Positions 1 through 9,845 of a DNA stretch of 64,000 nucleotides are shown here, one piece after another (positions within the stretch are counted from its first letter, which is position 1; the number at the start of each line of letters is the position of its first letter). Under the pieces are notes generated by a model. The model was not told where the DNA came from and did no database searches. It saw nothing but the letters and a program-made list of their open reading frames with translations. The DNA is from Bifidobacterium thermophilum (lineage in GTDB: Bacteria; Actinomycetota; Actinomycetes; Actinomycetales; Bifidobacteriaceae). The position numbers were made by a program, and so were the translations under genes. The stretch lies in assembly GCA_000741495.1 (NCBI GenBank), contig JGZV01000009.1:81413-145412 (forward strand). The letters run 5' to 3'.

Positions 1-56
1 AATCGGTTCGATTATCAATCGGCGAGACGACACAGATGTCACCGTTGGCGGCACAC

Positions 57-533
57 TCACCGGTAGTGGCGATACCGGCTTCCTCCAAAGGGGTGAGCTT
101 GCGGTCCGGTCACTTTGATTTCCCTGATTTCGAGCCCGTCAAGCCGCTCGCGGATGGTGTCGGTCAGTTGCGGGACCATATAGGTCAGTGTTGTGGTCCA
201 TGATGGCGACGCCGTGCGGATGGTCAGTATCCCGTCTTGGAATGAGGCGACTTGGGAGTGCTGCGCGATTTGGGGGCCGACGACTTGATCCCAATGGTTG
301 CGCAGTTGAGCGAGTTTGAGATGTGGCATCCAGTTGTCGTTCTGCGCGAGCACGGTGACCAGGCTTGCCAGGGTGTTGGGGTCCCGGCCTGGTTTGCCGA
401 AATTTTCCCAGGCTTCGGTTTCCCGCCGCCGCCTGTCCCGTAGGATTCCGGCGCGTTGCGCGTATCGTTCGAAGACTTGGGCGGGCAGTTTTCGCGGGTC
501 CAGCTTGAGTTTGGCGATAATCGGCTCGTTCAT
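57..533 (-). CDS. dciA: DciA-like DUF721 protein
   Basis: A 158-aa protein of the DUF721/DciA family, which in many bacteria interacts with the replicative helicase DnaB. The recognisable core is the central and C-terminal part (NHWDQVVGPQIAQHS, then LTIRTASPSWTTTLTYM), typical of the small alpha/beta DUF721 domain; the N-terminus is basic and probably flexible. The start ATG overlaps the recF stop codon by 4 nt (ATGA), so the two are translationally coupled. The position after recF matches other Actinobacteria, where gyrB follows next; gyrB is not visible in the 56 bases left of this gene. Family assignment is firm, the helicase role is inferred from the family. Confidence 0.85.
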   Translation of the reverse strand: MNEPIIAKLKLDPRKLPAQVFERYAQRAGILRDRRRRETEAWENFGKPGRDPNTLASLVTVLAQNDNWMPHLKLAQLRNHWDQVVGPQIAQHSQVASFQDGILTIRTASPSWTTTLTYMVPQLTDTIRERLDGLEIREIKVTGPQAHPFGGSRYRHYR

Positions 534-1948
534 GCCGAGGCCTCGTCGACGCCGTCAGCAGCCGGCTGTATGCCGGTGTGATGCTCGCGAGCAGCTTTGA
601 TTCGCGCGATGGTGTCGTCATCCAGCAGCCGGTCGGATTCTTGTCGGGCGGCGGTGCGGCGCAACGCCGCCACATCGATGATTCGGGCGTCGGTGCCGTA
701 TGCCGACAGATCCGGGATATCACCCGCCGCGGCTGCGGTGATCAGCACTTGGTTCTGTTTCACGGCGAAGTCAAGGATCTGACGGCGGCGCGTCTCATCA
801 AGTTGGGCGAACACATCGTCCAGGATGACGATCGGCGTGGTTCCTGACGTTTGCGCGATCAGGCCGAACAACGCCATTTTCAGCGCCAAGGCCATTGTCC
901 ACATCTCGCCGTTGGATGCGAATTCCTTGGCGGGGATGCCGTCCAAGGTCACGGCCATATCGTCACGGTGGGGGCCGATGAGATTGCGCCCGCGCGCCAC
1001 TTCGCCGGGGTAGATGCGCTGGAAATGCTGACTGATGGACTGGTGCGGCGACGGGCTGGCCAATACTTCCTCGAATGAGGGGACGTATGCGACGGCGGCG
1101 TGCTGGGCTGATCCTGCGAGCTCGTCATAGATGGCAGCGAACGGCCCGGCAAGTGCGTCGAGTATACGCATGCGCATCCGGGTCAGTTCGATGCCGGCTT
1201 CGATGAATTGTCCGGTCCAGATTTCCAAACCGTTGAGGCTTGACTCGTTGATTCCCGTCTTTTCACCGGACGGCGTAGTTGCGAGGTGTTTGAGCAGTGC
1301 GGCACGCTGTTTGGCGATTTTTGTGCAGCGCTGATGGACTTCGGCGTATCCGGGGATCAGCATCGCTCCAGCTTGGTCGAGGAAGCCGCGTCGCGCTGCG
1401 GGATCGCCGGATATCAGCCACTGGTCTTCGGGAGTGAATGACATGCTGGGGACCCGTCCCAAGATTTCGCGCAAGTACAGCGAGTGCCCGCCATCGATTC
1501 GCGCTCGGTTTGTGCCTCGGGCGCGAATGGTCACCTCGATGGTGGTTACAGCAGGGGAGGATTGCGCCGACTGGGTGGATGAACGGTCAACACCGAATGA
1601 ATCTTGTTTTTCATTCAGTTTTCCATTGTCGTCATGAAATTCCGCCGACATGTAATCCGAATGCGATTCAGGATTCGCATGATGTTTTGCCGCAGAGCGC
1701 GGTTCATCACCGTTGTCGGCGATATTGACACGGATGGTCGCTGCATCTTGCCCGCGCTCGACCAGCGGCAAAGAGCTTGAAACCCTATGACTGGAGCCGG
1801 TTGACAGGACTTCGATGGCTTCGACAAGATTCGTCTTCCCCTGGCCGTTCGCACCTTGGATGATGGTGACCCCCGGGTCAAGGTCAACGACGCAATGATT
1901 CCACGACCGGAAATGGTCGAGTGCCAATCGGGTAATGATGACGCCCAT
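530..1948 (-). CDS. recF: DNA replication and repair protein RecF
   Basis: RecF is an SMC-like ATPase that binds gapped DNA and helps load RecA with RecO and RecR. The N-terminus reads LDHFRSWNHCVVDLDPG followed by the Walker A loop GANGQGKTN (about residues 34-42); a Walker B-like VILDDVFAQLD lies near residue 375 and a RGRNLIGPHRDD motif near residue 320. At 472 aa it is longer than typical RecF (about 360-400 aa): a hydrophilic insertion at roughly residues 70-135 and a C-terminal extension account for this. An AAAGGA ribosome site lies just upstream of the ATG. It sits between dnaN and dciA, the standard order. Confidence 0.95.
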   Translation of the reverse strand: MGVIITRLALDHFRSWNHCVVDLDPGVTIIQGANGQGKTNLVEAIEVLSTGSSHRVSSSLPLVERGQDAATIRVNIADNGDEPRSAAKHHANPESHSDYMSAEFHDDNGKLNEKQDSFGVDRSSTQSAQSSPAVTTIEVTIRARGTNRARIDGGHSLYLREILGRVPSMSFTPEDQWLISGDPAARRGFLDQAGAMLIPGYAEVHQRCTKIAKQRAALLKHLATTPSGEKTGINESSLNGLEIWTGQFIEAGIELTRMRMRILDALAGPFAAIYDELAGSAQHAAVAYVPSFEEVLASPSPHQSISQHFQRIYPGEVARGRNLIGPHRDDMAVTLDGIPAKEFASNGEMWTMALALKMALFGLIAQTSGTTPIVILDDVFAQLDETRRRQILDFAVKQNQVLITAAAAGDIPDLSAYGTDARIIDVAALRRTAARQESDRLLDDDTIARIKAAREHHTGIQPAADGVDEASA

Positions 1949-2190
1949 TTGGCACCGTCCTTTCTGTCATCGTCGCCGGTGGTGTCGTTTGCCCCGGTTG
2001 ATTGTGGATAACTCGCCAGAATCTGTATATCGTGTCCTCGCGTGATTGTGCTGGACACCAGAGTATACGAAATTCGCGAAGTGAGCAGACCATCCGGCGA
2101 GTTCGTCCGAGACAATCACGCACAGTGAAGGATTCCGCCACTCGACGGGTTATCCACACCCGTATGGGCGGCGGAATCCCGGGGATGCGC
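1949..2190. promoter_or_regulatory. recF-dnaN spacer with two DnaA boxes
   Basis: This 242-bp spacer holds two exact 9-mer DnaA boxes in opposite orientation, TGTGGATAA at 2003-2011 and TTATCCACA at 2150-2158. They suggest that DnaA contacts the DNA upstream of recF as well as the main origin. I see no reliable promoter hexamers and no coding sequence. Confidence 0.6.
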
Positions 2191-3315
2191 TCAGTTGGTG
2201 AACCGCATTGGCACCAGCAGGTACCGGTAATCCATGGATTCGTCGGAATCGGCTTCCTGCTGACCATTGAATTCGACCGGTTTGATTGCGGTCGTCATCT
2301 TCATACGCACGAACGGTTCGGCGATGGCGCTTAATCCTTCAATCAGATAGCCGGGGTTGAAGGCAACGGTGATGTCTTCGCCGTCAAAATCCACATCGAT
2401 GACGTCGCTGGCCTGGTTTTCATCAGCGACACCGGCACTCAACGTCACCGATCCGTCCGAAAACGCCATACGAATCGGTGCGTTGCGTTCCGCTACCAGG
2501 GACACTCGCTTGATGGAACTGATAAGTTGCTGCTTATCGATTACCGCTTGGATCGGATATTCGTCGGCGAACAGTCGATCGATAGCGGGGAATTCACCAT
2601 CAATCAACTGCGACGTCGAAATACGACCGGCGTTTTCGAATGCGATGAGCGAAGGATTGTCCTCATCGAAATCGATGACGACATTCTGGCTGTCGTTCAA
2701 CGTTCTGGCGACGTCACGCAAGAGTGATCCGCGCAGCAGCGTGGAGGTTGATACGTCCGGATTTTCTGGAGACCAGGTGAATGTTGCGCGGGACAGGCGG
2801 AAACGGTCGGTTGATGTCATGACGACCTTGTCGCCTTCGAACTGCATATAGACACCGGTCAGTACCGGCCGTGTTTCTTCCCTCGAAACCGCGACGCAAG
2901 CCTGGTCTACTGCCTGATGGAAGGTTTCCCCGTCAACTTTGCCCAAAATCCGCGGAACAGCCGGCAAATCAGGATATTCACTTTCCGGCATAAGCTGCAT
3001 CGTGAACTTCGCTTTGCCCGAGGTGATGATCAGCGTCGAGTTTTCCGTGGCCAAATAGGTTTTTTCCGAAGGCAGCGATTTGGTGATATCAGCGAGAATC
3101 TTGCCTTGGACCACACTGCTACCGGCTTCATCCACACCGGCTTCGATATGGTCGCGTGCGGAAATTTCAAAATTGAACGTTGACAGTTGCAGCGTTCCGT
3201 CAATGGCTTCGAGCTTGATGCCTGCAAGGATTGGGCTTGCCGGTCGGGCGTCGATGACTCGCGTGGTCCACGCGACCGCATCGGCGAGTGAGGTCGTATT
3301 CACTTCGACTTTCAT
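2191..3315 (-). CDS. dnaN: DNA polymerase III beta subunit (sliding clamp)
   Basis: The beta clamp is a ring dimer that tethers DNA polymerase III to DNA. The 374-aa length and full-length similarity to the three-domain clamp fold are normal: it starts MKVEVNTTSLADAVAWTTRVI and ends YRYLLVPMRF, the conserved clamp C-terminus. A GAGGAATC ribosome site precedes the ATG, which fixes the start. It is the first gene on the far side of oriC from dnaA, and transcribed in the same direction as dnaA. Confidence 0.97.
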   Translation of the reverse strand: MKVEVNTTSLADAVAWTTRVIDARPASPILAGIKLEAIDGTLQLSTFNFEISARDHIEAGVDEAGSSVVQGKILADITKSLPSEKTYLATENSTLIITSGKAKFTMQLMPESEYPDLPAVPRILGKVDGETFHQAVDQACVAVSREETRPVLTGVYMQFEGDKVVMTSTDRFRLSRATFTWSPENPDVSTSTLLRGSLLRDVARTLNDSQNVVIDFDEDNPSLIAFENAGRISTSQLIDGEFPAIDRLFADEYPIQAVIDKQQLISSIKRVSLVAERNAPIRMAFSDGSVTLSAGVADENQASDVIDVDFDGEDITVAFNPGYLIEGLSAIAEPFVRMKMTTAIKPVEFNGQQEADSDESMDYRYLLVPMRFTN

Positions 3316-3821
3316 GATTCCTCATTTCGCTTGGTGTTCTGTGGCTATTCTAGCCGGACTCGAACGGCTGGTTGTCGGTTGATGAATCGGCGACTTATCA
3401 CGGTGATGATGAATCGTAAGTGAGAACAACAGTCTTCGTAATAAGTCCGGTGGATGATGTGGATAAGTGGAATCAGGCCAATCGCGAGAAGACCTCAGCT
3501 ACCGTCCACCAATGTGGATAACCTCAGGATATCCGGTGCATAACTAGGTGAGTTATCCACAGCGCAAGCGGCGCCGAAAAGTTATCCACAAACAAGCGGG
3601 ATTCATCCACGAGTTATCCACCATTTTTCTGGGCTTGCCCACGGGTTATCCGCAGCCCTTGCCCACAATTGTGCACAAACCTGTGGATAACTTTTTTCTG
3701 ATTTTTCCACCGCACGGTGTGTCGTTATCCACCGAGGTGGATGAGTCGGATATGCCGAAAAACCGTCTCTGGGCGGCGTTCTGCCAGCCGGATAGCCGGT
3801 ATCTACGGGGAAGTTCGGCGT
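3316..3821. other. oriC: Chromosomal replication origin oriC (dnaA-dnaN spacer)
   Basis: This 506-bp non-coding stretch contains a dense run of DnaA boxes. Exact copies of TTATCCACA or its complement lie at 3458-3466, 3513-3521, 3553-3561, 3582-3590 and 3682-3690, with near matches at 3613-3621, 3646-3654 and 3725-3733. The T-rich segment near 3688-3710 between boxes is the best local candidate for strand opening. Location between dnaA and dnaN is the usual one for Actinobacteria. The exact unwinding element is inferred. Confidence 0.9.
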
Positions 3822-5591
3822 TTATTCAGCCGAGGAATGATGCTTAAGCCTGACGGTGAGCTCCATCACGTAGTTATACGTTTCCTGCTTCTCTTTCATC
3901 TCGTCACTGATGCGGGTATACGCATGCATGACGGTGGTGTGGTCCCGTCCGCCAAAGACTTCACCGATATCGACCAGACTCATACTGGTCATTTCACGGG
4001 CCAGATACATCGCGATTTGCCGGGCAAGCGCCACGTTTTTCGTTCGTGCACGCCCCACCAGATCATCAAAGGTCAGATGGAAATACTTCGCTACCTGGGT
4101 GATGATCTCGGTCGGCTTGATCTCGACATCAGTCGAGAAGAAATCCTGCAAGGTCTGCTCGGCCAACGCGCGGGTCACCGGCTGATTGTTGAGCGACGCG
4201 ACCGCGGAAACACGTGTCAACGCACCCTCAAGCTCACGGATATTCTCCGTGAACCGTTCGGCGATCAAATCAAGCACGTCGTTGGGGATCTTCATATGAT
4301 TCATCGTGGCGATCATGCGCAGGATGGCGATACGGGTCTCCAGATCCGGCGGCTTGACATCGACGGTCAATCCGGATTCAAAGCGGGAAATCAGGCGCGC
4401 CTCGAAGCCCTTGAGGTTCTTCGGCGCGACATCCGAAGCGATGACAATACGCTTATTCGCCTGATACAAGGTGTTGAAGGTGTGGAAGAAGCTGTCGAGC
4501 GTCGCTTCCTTGCCTCCAAGGAACTGAATATCGTCGATGAGCAGGACGTCAACCTCACGGTACCGCCGGTTGAACGCGGCGATCTGGCCTTGCGACTGGT
4601 TTGGGTTCTGCAACGCCTCGATGAACTCGTTCGTGAACTCTTCGCTGGTGACATAGCGCACCTTGAGTGAGGGATCCTTGATCAGCGCATAATTGCCGAT
4701 GGCGTTCAACAAATGGGTTTTGCCCAGTCCAGAACCGCCATAGATACACAACGGGTTGAAATCACGCCCCGACCCCTCGGCGACCGCCATGGCGACCGTT
4801 CGCGCGAACCGATTGGAATCACCCGGCACGAAGGTTTCGAACGTGGCGTTCTTATTGAGATGGGTTTCCGGGTCAAGCGCCGGCCGATGCTGATCGATGT
4901 CGAAATTCTCGTTTGGTTGCGGCCGGTCATAGGCGTTCTGGCTGGCCACCGGTTGCGCGGCGGTCGCGGACTGGTGATCGTCATACCCGGCAACGGTTGG
5001 GGTATACCGGTCGGCATGCTGTCCGGTCATCGGCTGAGACGGCGCATACCCGGTGGGGTACATGGATGGCACAACCGGCGTCTGGGGATGCGGCATCACT
5101 GGTGATACCGACGGGGAATCAGGCGTATCGAACTGGGCGAACTGCGGCTGGGATGCTTGTTGTGCCCGCCAGGCGACCGGCTGCTGGGGCATCGCCTGCT
5201 CGGCGGCAGGGGAGAGGGGGTGCTGGCGCTCGCCATAAATGGTGGCGCTGTCCGACGCGTATGAGTCCGGCTCCGCCGCTATGGCGGGATTCGGCTCGGG
5301 CACCTGTGGCTCCGGATGAGGCTCGATTTTGAATGCCGGGAACATGTCGGTTCCGGTGCTCAGCTTCAATGCTTTGAGCAACGGCTGATTCAGATCGGTT
5401 TGCAACGCTTTCTGCGTCGCGGCGTTTGCCACGGTCAGCACGATGGTCGTGCCGAATACGGCTTCGGGGATAACCCCTTCGAACCATCCTTTGTCACGTG
5501 CGGTCAATGATTTGTCGTGTTTGAGTACGGCAAGGGTATCCGACCAGATACGTACGGCCTGGGTCGCCGGATCTTGCGCACCATTCGCCAT
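3822..5591 (-). CDS. dnaA: Chromosomal replication initiator DnaA
   Basis: DnaA binds DnaA boxes at oriC and opens the duplex in its ATP form. From the chosen start it is 589 aa. Domain I occupies the first 90 or so residues; domain II (about 95-250) is a long Pro/Gln/Ala-rich linker; domain III has Walker [12 protein letters not shown] and Walker [12 protein letters not shown]; domain IV ends with the DNA-binding signature [16 protein letters not shown] chose the ATG at 5591 over the in-frame ATG 7 codons upstream because the AAAGGA ribosome site lies between the two, at good spacing for the downstream one. DnaA boxes on both flanks suggest autoregulation. Confidence 0.97.
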   Translation of the reverse strand: MANGAQDPATQAVRIWSDTLAVLKHDKSLTARDKGWFEGVIPEAVFGTTIVLTVANAATQKALQTDLNQPLLKALKLSTGTDMFPAFKIEPHPEPQVPEPNPAIAAEPDSYASDSATIYGERQHPLSPAAEQAMPQQPVAWRAQQASQPQFAQFDTPDSPSVSPVMPHPQTPVVPSMYPTGYAPSQPMTGQHADRYTPTVAGYDDHQSATAAQPVASQNAYDRPQPNENFDIDQHRPALDPETHLNKNATFETFVPGDSNRFARTVAMAVAEGSGRDFNPLCIYGGSGLGKTHLLNAIGNYALIKDPSLKVRYVTSEEFTNEFIEALQNPNQSQGQIAAFNRRYREVDVLLIDDIQFLGGKEATLDSFFHTFNTLYQANKRIVIASDVAPKNLKGFEARLISRFESGLTVDVKPPDLETRIAILRMIATMNHMKIPNDVLDLIAERFTENIRELEGALTRVSAVASLNNQPVTRALAEQTLQDFFSTDVEIKPTEIITQVAKYFHLTFDDLVGRARTKNVALARQIAMYLAREMTSMSLVDIGEVFGGRDHTTVMHAYTRISDEMKEKQETYNYVMELTVRLKHHSSAE

Positions 5592-5947
5592 GCGGCCCTG
5601 TCCTTTCTCCATATCGTGTCGGCTCCGCGTGTTGCGGAGAAGTATCGTAGCTATGTTTACACCGATGTCGCGAAGTTATCCACAGCCTTGCGTGTTGAAA
5701 CGGCTGAATTGTGAATAACATCGATGTAATTTGTGGATAACTTTCCGCACGGTTTCGTTGGTATTGCAACGTTTTCACCGTGTAAGCCGTCTTGGAGGGG
5801 TTGTGGAAAACTTTACCGAATTATCCACATTCCAGGGCAGGGTGCGGTGTCGTGTTGACGAATGGCCATGGGTGAGAGTAGGTTAGTAGAGCTTGACTCA
5901 TGAGGAGCCATGCTGTTGCATGGCTGAAAAAACCGGGAGCATACATT
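5592..5947. promoter_or_regulatory. dnaA-rpmH divergent spacer: DnaA boxes and rpmH promoter
   Basis: The spacer has exact DnaA boxes at 5676-5684, 5732-5740 and 5821-5829 and weaker ones (TGTGAATAA at 5710, TGTGGAAAA at 5802), so it is a second DnaA-binding cluster next to oriC. A plausible promoter for rpmH is TTGACG at 5855-5860 and TAGGTT at 5879-5884, 18 bp apart. The dnaA promoter must also lie here but I could not choose between candidates. Confidence 0.7.
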
Positions 5948-6082
5948 ATGAAGAGGACATTCCAGCCGAATAACCGCCGTCGTCACATGAAGCACGGATT
6001 CCGCGTGCGCATGCGTACTCGTTCCGGTCGCGCCGTCATCAACCGTCGCCGCGCCAAGGGCCGTAAGACCCTGTCTGCCTGA
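5948..6082 (+). CDS. rpmH: 50S ribosomal protein L34
   Basis: The 44-aa protein [19 protein letters not shown]... with a basic C-terminus ending GRKTLSA is a textbook L34. An upstream in-frame ATG would add 16 residues not found in the family, so the ATG giving MKRTF is used; a GGGAGC element precedes it. The gene heads the conserved rpmH-rnpA-yidD-yidC-jag-rsmG run. Confidence 0.98.
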   Translation: MKRTFQPNNRRRHMKHGFRVRMRTRSGRAVINRRRAKGRKTLSA

Positions 6083-6097
6083 ACCGGCGACTCCAGA

Positions 6098-6514
6098 GTG
6101 GAGCGGCTGAAAAGTCACCGTGACTTTGTCACAGTGCTGAAACGTCGCAATAAAGTCAGCGACCATGACATCGTCGTGCACTATTTGGTGCGCGACGATT
6201 CACATTCATGCCCGAAAACGTCGCAATCCTACGGCATTCCGGCCACGCAGGCCGATCAGCGGCCGCCATCGGATCCGTCCGGGCGACGTGTGGGCTTAGC
6301 TGTATCCAAAGCGGTCGGCCATGCCGTCACCCGTAACGCCGTCAAACGGCGATTCAGGGTGCTTGCGCGCCAATATGAGCAGTTACTGCCCGAACATTGC
6401 GACATCGTGATGCGTGCGAAGCCATCGGCCGCTCACGCTGCATACGCTTCGCTGGATCGTCAGGTCGAACGGCTATTCGCCGCGGTCGGAACGCGAGCTG
6501 CACAAGGCAGGTGA
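6098..6514 (+). CDS. rnpA: Ribonuclease P protein component
   Basis: RnpA is the basic protein subunit of RNase P, which trims tRNA 5' leaders. The conserved core [26 protein letters not shown] contains the RNR-type RNA-binding motif (about residues 63-86). Start is GTG ([17 protein letters not shown]), 15 nt after rpmH. Between the N-terminal strand and the core there is an extra hydrophilic stretch of about 25-30 residues compared with compact RnpA proteins. Confidence 0.95.
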   Translation: MERLKSHRDFVTVLKRRNKVSDHDIVVHYLVRDDSHSCPKTSQSYGIPATQADQRPPSDPSGRRVGLAVSKAVGHAVTRNAVKRRFRVLARQYEQLLPEHCDIVMRAKPSAAHAAYASLDRQVERLFAAVGTRAAQGR

Positions 6515-6521
6515 ATCGACG

Positions 6522-6836
6522 GTGGCATCACAGGCGGCGAAGGCTGCAAGCCGGGCAATCCACTGGTATCAGCGGGAGATTTCCGCCAAGAATCCCGCGT
6601 GCTGCCGCTATTATCCGACATGCTCAAACTATGCGTTGCAGGCCATCGAACGCTTCGGCCTGGTCCGTGGTGGGCTGTTGGCGCTGATGCGCCTGTTGCG
6701 GTGCCGCCCGTGGAGCCGTGGCGGAATCGATGATGTTCCGCAGCGTTTTTCCCTGTTCTATCGTTTTCGGTGGTCGAAGGCCCATGAGGAGCCTCGATAT
6801 GCACCACTGGCCTCGCAAACAAAGGAGATGGCCTGA
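6522..6836 (+). CDS. yidD: Membrane protein insertion efficiency factor YidD
   Basis: YidD is a small membrane-associated protein that assists YidC-dependent insertion. The diagnostic motif is present: [26 protein letters not shown], with the conserved Cys residues, followed by [20 protein letters not shown]. The reading frame is open upstream, inside rnpA, but the GTG at 6522 (protein [15 protein letters not shown], 104 aa) fits the family length and starts just after the rnpA stop. yidC follows after 3 nt. Confidence 0.93.
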   Translation: MASQAAKAASRAIHWYQREISAKNPACCRYYPTCSNYALQAIERFGLVRGGLLALMRLLRCRPWSRGGIDDVPQRFSLFYRFRWSKAHEEPRYAPLASQTKEMA

Positions 6837-6839
6837 TCG

Positions 6840-7847
6840 ATGAATACCAATACCGACCAATTCTTGCTTGACAGTGGCTTCTGGGGCTGGTTGTACAAGC
6901 TGCTGACCCCGGTCGAATGGCTGATGACGCAGATCATGGCCATCTTCCACAAGTTCCTGACCATGCTGGGAATGCCTGCCGTGGGCACCTCTTGGGTGCT
7001 GTCCATCATCTTCTTGGTGATTGTGGTTCATGCATGCATTCTGCCGATTTTCATCAAGCAGATGCGTTCGATGCGTAAAATGCAAGCGCTCCAGCCGCAA
7101 ATGCAGCGTATCCAGAACAAGTACAAGGGCAAAAACGATCAGGCGAGTAAGGATGCCATGAGCCGTGAGCTCATGAAACTCTACCAGGACAACGACGCCA
7201 ACCCCGCCGGCTCCTGCCTGCCGATGCTCATCCAGGGCCCGGTGTTCATGTGCATGTTCTATGTGCTTTCTGCCATCGAATACATCGCCAAAGGCAAGCG
7301 CGCCCCGCTCGGCGCCTTTGACAAGGCCACCGCGCAGCAGTTCTCCGACAGCTCGAACTTCGGTGTGAACATCACCACGCGCTTCATGCACGCCGACGCC
7401 CACGCGAAGATCGTCATCGGCATCTTCATCGCCCTCATGTGCTTCTTCATGTGGCTCATGCAGTTCTACAACATGCGCCGCAATCTGCCGCGCGCCTCGA
7501 TGCAGGGCCAGCAATACCGCATGCAGCAGGCGATGACCTGGATGTTCCCGATCATGTACATCTTCTCCGGCCTGAACTTCCCGTTCGCCGTGCTGATCTA
7601 CTGGCTCACCAACAACGTGTGCAACTTCCTGCGCTCCCTGTGGCAGATCTACACCTTCCCGACGCCTGGTTCCCCGGCTGCGGAGGACAAGGAAGTGCGC
7701 GACCACAAGCGTGAGAACGCCCGTCGCAAGCGTGCCGGTGAGCCCTCGCTTGAGGAAGAGCAGCTTGAAAAGGCCAAGGCCGAGGCTGCCCGTCGCGAGG
7801 TGGAAGGATACCAGCGCCAGCAGCCGAAGCGTAAAAAGAAGAAGTGA
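6840..7847 (+). CDS. yidC: Membrane protein insertase YidC
   Basis: YidC/Oxa1 insertase that places proteins in the cytoplasmic membrane with or without SecYEG. The 335-aa protein is the short Gram-positive form: the Oxa1 core has five hydrophobic segments (for example WVLSIIFLVIVVHACILPIF near 60-80 and a pair near residues 180-260), a positively charged groove segment KQMRSMRKMQALQPQMQRIQ, and a Lys/Arg-rich cytoplasmic tail. AAAGGAG before the ATG fixes the start. There is no lipobox at the N-terminus. Confidence 0.96.
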   Translation: MNTNTDQFLLDSGFWGWLYKLLTPVEWLMTQIMAIFHKFLTMLGMPAVGTSWVLSIIFLVIVVHACILPIFIKQMRSMRKMQALQPQMQRIQNKYKGKNDQASKDAMSRELMKLYQDNDANPAGSCLPMLIQGPVFMCMFYVLSAIEYIAKGKRAPLGAFDKATAQQFSDSSNFGVNITTRFMHADAHAKIVIGIFIALMCFFMWLMQFYNMRRNLPRASMQGQQYRMQQAMTWMFPIMYIFSGLNFPFAVLIYWLTNNVCNFLRSLWQIYTFPTPGSPAAEDKEVRDHKRENARRKRAGEPSLEEEQLEKAKAEAARREVEGYQRQQPKRKKKK

Positions 7848-7930
7848 CCGAATCGGTGTGGGCGTGCGGGTAGGCTGCGCGCCCACACATCGATTAGACT
7901 TGACCTCATACAGCCAACAAGGAGTACTAC

Positions 7931-8488
7931 ATGGCACAGGATGACGAAAAGACGATCGACCAGCTCAATGATGAAGCTGATATCGCCGCCGACTATCTTG
8001 AGGGTCTGCTGGATATCGCCGATTACGACGGTGATATCGAGATGGGCATTCGCAACAACCGTCCCGTCGTACAGATCGTGGCGGACGATGACAGCGATAT
8101 CAAGCATCTGGTCGGTAAGAACGGCGAGGTGGTCGACGCGCTGCAACAGCTGTCCCGACTCGCCGTACAGCAGAAGACGGGGGAGCGCTCGCATCTCATC
8201 GTTGATGTTGATGGGTATCTCAAGCATAAGCGTCAGCATTTGCGCGATATCGCTTTGGATGCCATCGACGAGGTGCGGGAGACCGGCGAGCCGGTTGACC
8301 TGCAGCCGATGAATTCCTTTGAGCGTAAAGTCGTGCATGATCTTGTTCGTGAAGAAGGATTGAAGTCGCGTTCTCACGGTGAAGAACCGAACCGTCATGT
8401 CACGGTTTATCTTAAGGCCAATGCTGACGATGAAGCGGAATCAATCGATCGGGATGATTATGACGATGCCGATCAGGTTGAAGCCTGA
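7931..8488 (+). CDS. jag: Jag/KhpB-like KH-R3H RNA-binding protein
   Basis: A 185-aa protein with a KH domain (around residues 35-100, including LVGKNGEVVDALQQLSRLAV) followed by an R3H domain (PMNSFERKVVHDLV...GEEPNRHVTVYLK). The family binds RNA and in Firmicutes acts with KhpA on cell-wall synthesis and division; its role here is inferred from position after yidC. A very acidic C-terminal tail follows. The AAGGAG ribosome site is well placed. Confidence 0.93.
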   Translation: MAQDDEKTIDQLNDEADIAADYLEGLLDIADYDGDIEMGIRNNRPVVQIVADDDSDIKHLVGKNGEVVDALQQLSRLAVQQKTGERSHLIVDVDGYLKHKRQHLRDIALDAIDEVRETGEPVDLQPMNSFERKVVHDLVREEGLKSRSHGEEPNRHVTVYLKANADDEAESIDRDDYDDADQVEA

Positions 8489-8701
8489 TTCCAACCGGAA
8501 CGACTGAAACGGCATGCCTTGGGCTTGTTGTTAACGGGCCGTCTGCGCTGCGTATACATGGCGTGGGCGGCCTTTGTCGTGTGTGGACATCGATCGGAAT
8601 GGCAAGGGTTACTGGATACAGACTGCACGAATCATGGGTGCTCTCCTCGTGATATTCCACCGCAAAGAGTACATTGATACCGTTACCGAAGGATGATGAC
8701 G

Positions 8702-9412
8702 ATGACAGATACCGACATTGATACCGCCGCTGAAGTCCGCGAGGATCCGTATGACGAACTTGACGGCTCACCCATTCCTGAACAGGTGCTGGGTGCGGCG
8801 TTCCCGGCTTTGAACGTGTTTCATGGCAAACTCATGGCTGAGGGGGAGCCGCGTGGCCTGATCGGCCCGAGGGATATTCACATCATTTGGGAGCGACATA
8901 TTCTGAACTCTGCGGCGATTGTCCCGTTTCTGCGCAAAGCCGTCGCCCACGATGCGGTGAAATCCATTGCCGATGTCGGCAGTGGCGGCGGTTTCCCAGG
9001 ATTGGTGGCTGCCGCATGTCTGCCAGAGTGTTCGTTCACGTTGATCGAGCCGATGGAACGGCGAGTCGCATGGCTTGAGGAGTGCGTGGATGACATGGGG
9101 TTGAAGAATGTCACCATTATCCGCGCACGATCCGAGGAAGTGATCGACCGGGTGCGTAAGCATACGCTCAAGCCTTTTGTCGCTGTCACCTGCCGGGCGG
9201 TCGCCCCGATGACCAAGCTTTCCGGATGGACGCTGCCGTTGCTGAAACCGCATGGACAGCTCATCGCGTTGAAAGGCCGTTCCGCTGAGGCTGAAATCAA
9301 GAAGGCCGATACGCAAATCCGACGCTTCCATGGCGTCCATCCTCGTGTCTGTCTTGCGCCGGTGGGGGAGGGGCTTGAACCCACCCACGTAGTGCTGGTC
9401 GATAAACAATAG
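8702..9412 (+). CDS. rsmG: 16S rRNA (guanine-527-N7)-methyltransferase RsmG
   Basis: RsmG (GidB) methylates G527 of 16S rRNA using S-adenosylmethionine; loss gives low-level streptomycin resistance in other bacteria. The AdoMet-binding motif [16 protein letters not shown] and the upstream [16 protein letters not shown] motif are clear. ATG codons at 8693, 8696 and 8702 are all in frame; the AAGG ribosome site at 8689-8692 is best spaced for 8702, giving 236 aa. About 210 bp upstream, back to jag, holds no gene I can support. Confidence 0.93.
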   Translation: MTDTDIDTAAEVREDPYDELDGSPIPEQVLGAAFPALNVFHGKLMAEGEPRGLIGPRDIHIIWERHILNSAAIVPFLRKAVAHDAVKSIADVGSGGGFPGLVAAACLPECSFTLIEPMERRVAWLEECVDDMGLKNVTIIRARSEEVIDRVRKHTLKPFVAVTCRAVAPMTKLSGWTLPLLKPHGQLIALKGRSAEAEIKKADTQIRRFHGVHPRVCLAPVGEGLEPTHVVLVDKQ

Positions 9413-9434
9413 CGGCTGCGATGAACCGGCGAGC

Positions 9435-9550
9435 GTTTCACGTGAAACGCCCGCCGGTGGTGTTTCACGTGAACCATCGATAGTGAGACGTGTTCCACGT
9501 GAAACGATTCTGTTGATTCTGGCTGCGGTGTGGTGTGTTTCACATGAAAC
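9435..9550. promoter_or_regulatory. parS: parS cluster upstream of parA
   Basis: Four 14-bp sites related to GTTTCACGTGAAAC lie here: one exact at 9435-9448 and three with one mismatch each at 9462-9475, 9492-9505 and 9537-9550. ParB dimers nucleate at such sites and spread to form the segregation complex. The gradation from exact to one-off sites within 116 bp is notable. Confidence 0.92.
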
Positions 9551-9623
9551 ATGGCGGGTCGGTGTCTTGTTGGTTATGGTGCACTCGAAAACAGGGTAGA
9601 ATCGATGTGTGCATCAAACGAGG

Positions 9624-9772
9624 TTATCCACAATCTACAGGGTGTGTAACAGTTATGCACATGCAGGGTGTTTACCTCATGGATATAGAAAAAGGGCGGA
9701 ACATAAGGCATGCGATGAGTTGTGACCTGAGTTATCCACACACTTAGTCCACGTTGTCCACATGTATCCACA
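9624..9772. promoter_or_regulatory. DnaA-box cluster in front of parA
   Basis: Exact TTATCCACA boxes lie at 9624-9632 and 9732-9740, followed by near matches TTGTCCACA around 9755 and GTATCCACA at 9764-9772. They fall between the parS cluster and parA, about 4 kb from oriC, so DnaA may regulate parAB or be titrated here. I see no gene in the rsmG-parA spacer. Confidence 0.6.
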
Positions 9773-9845
9773 TTTGCGTGGATGTGACGGAGGGCATGTC
9801 CAGTACCGTAGCGAAACTGGAACAATCGCGTATCAAGGAGGAGCT

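Noticed and set aside
1..56. Start of gyrB at the left edge
   Set aside because: gyrB usually follows dciA, but none of its N-terminal sequence is recognisable in the 56 bases available.
3717..4670. Long plus-strand open frame over dnaA
   Set aside because: It lies antisense to the fully conserved dnaA coding sequence and encodes no recognisable domain; it is a shadow of codon bias.
6624..7937. Long minus-strand frame across yidC
   Set aside because: It is antisense to yidC and yidD, His/Leu/Glu-rich without any domain, and has no start signal.
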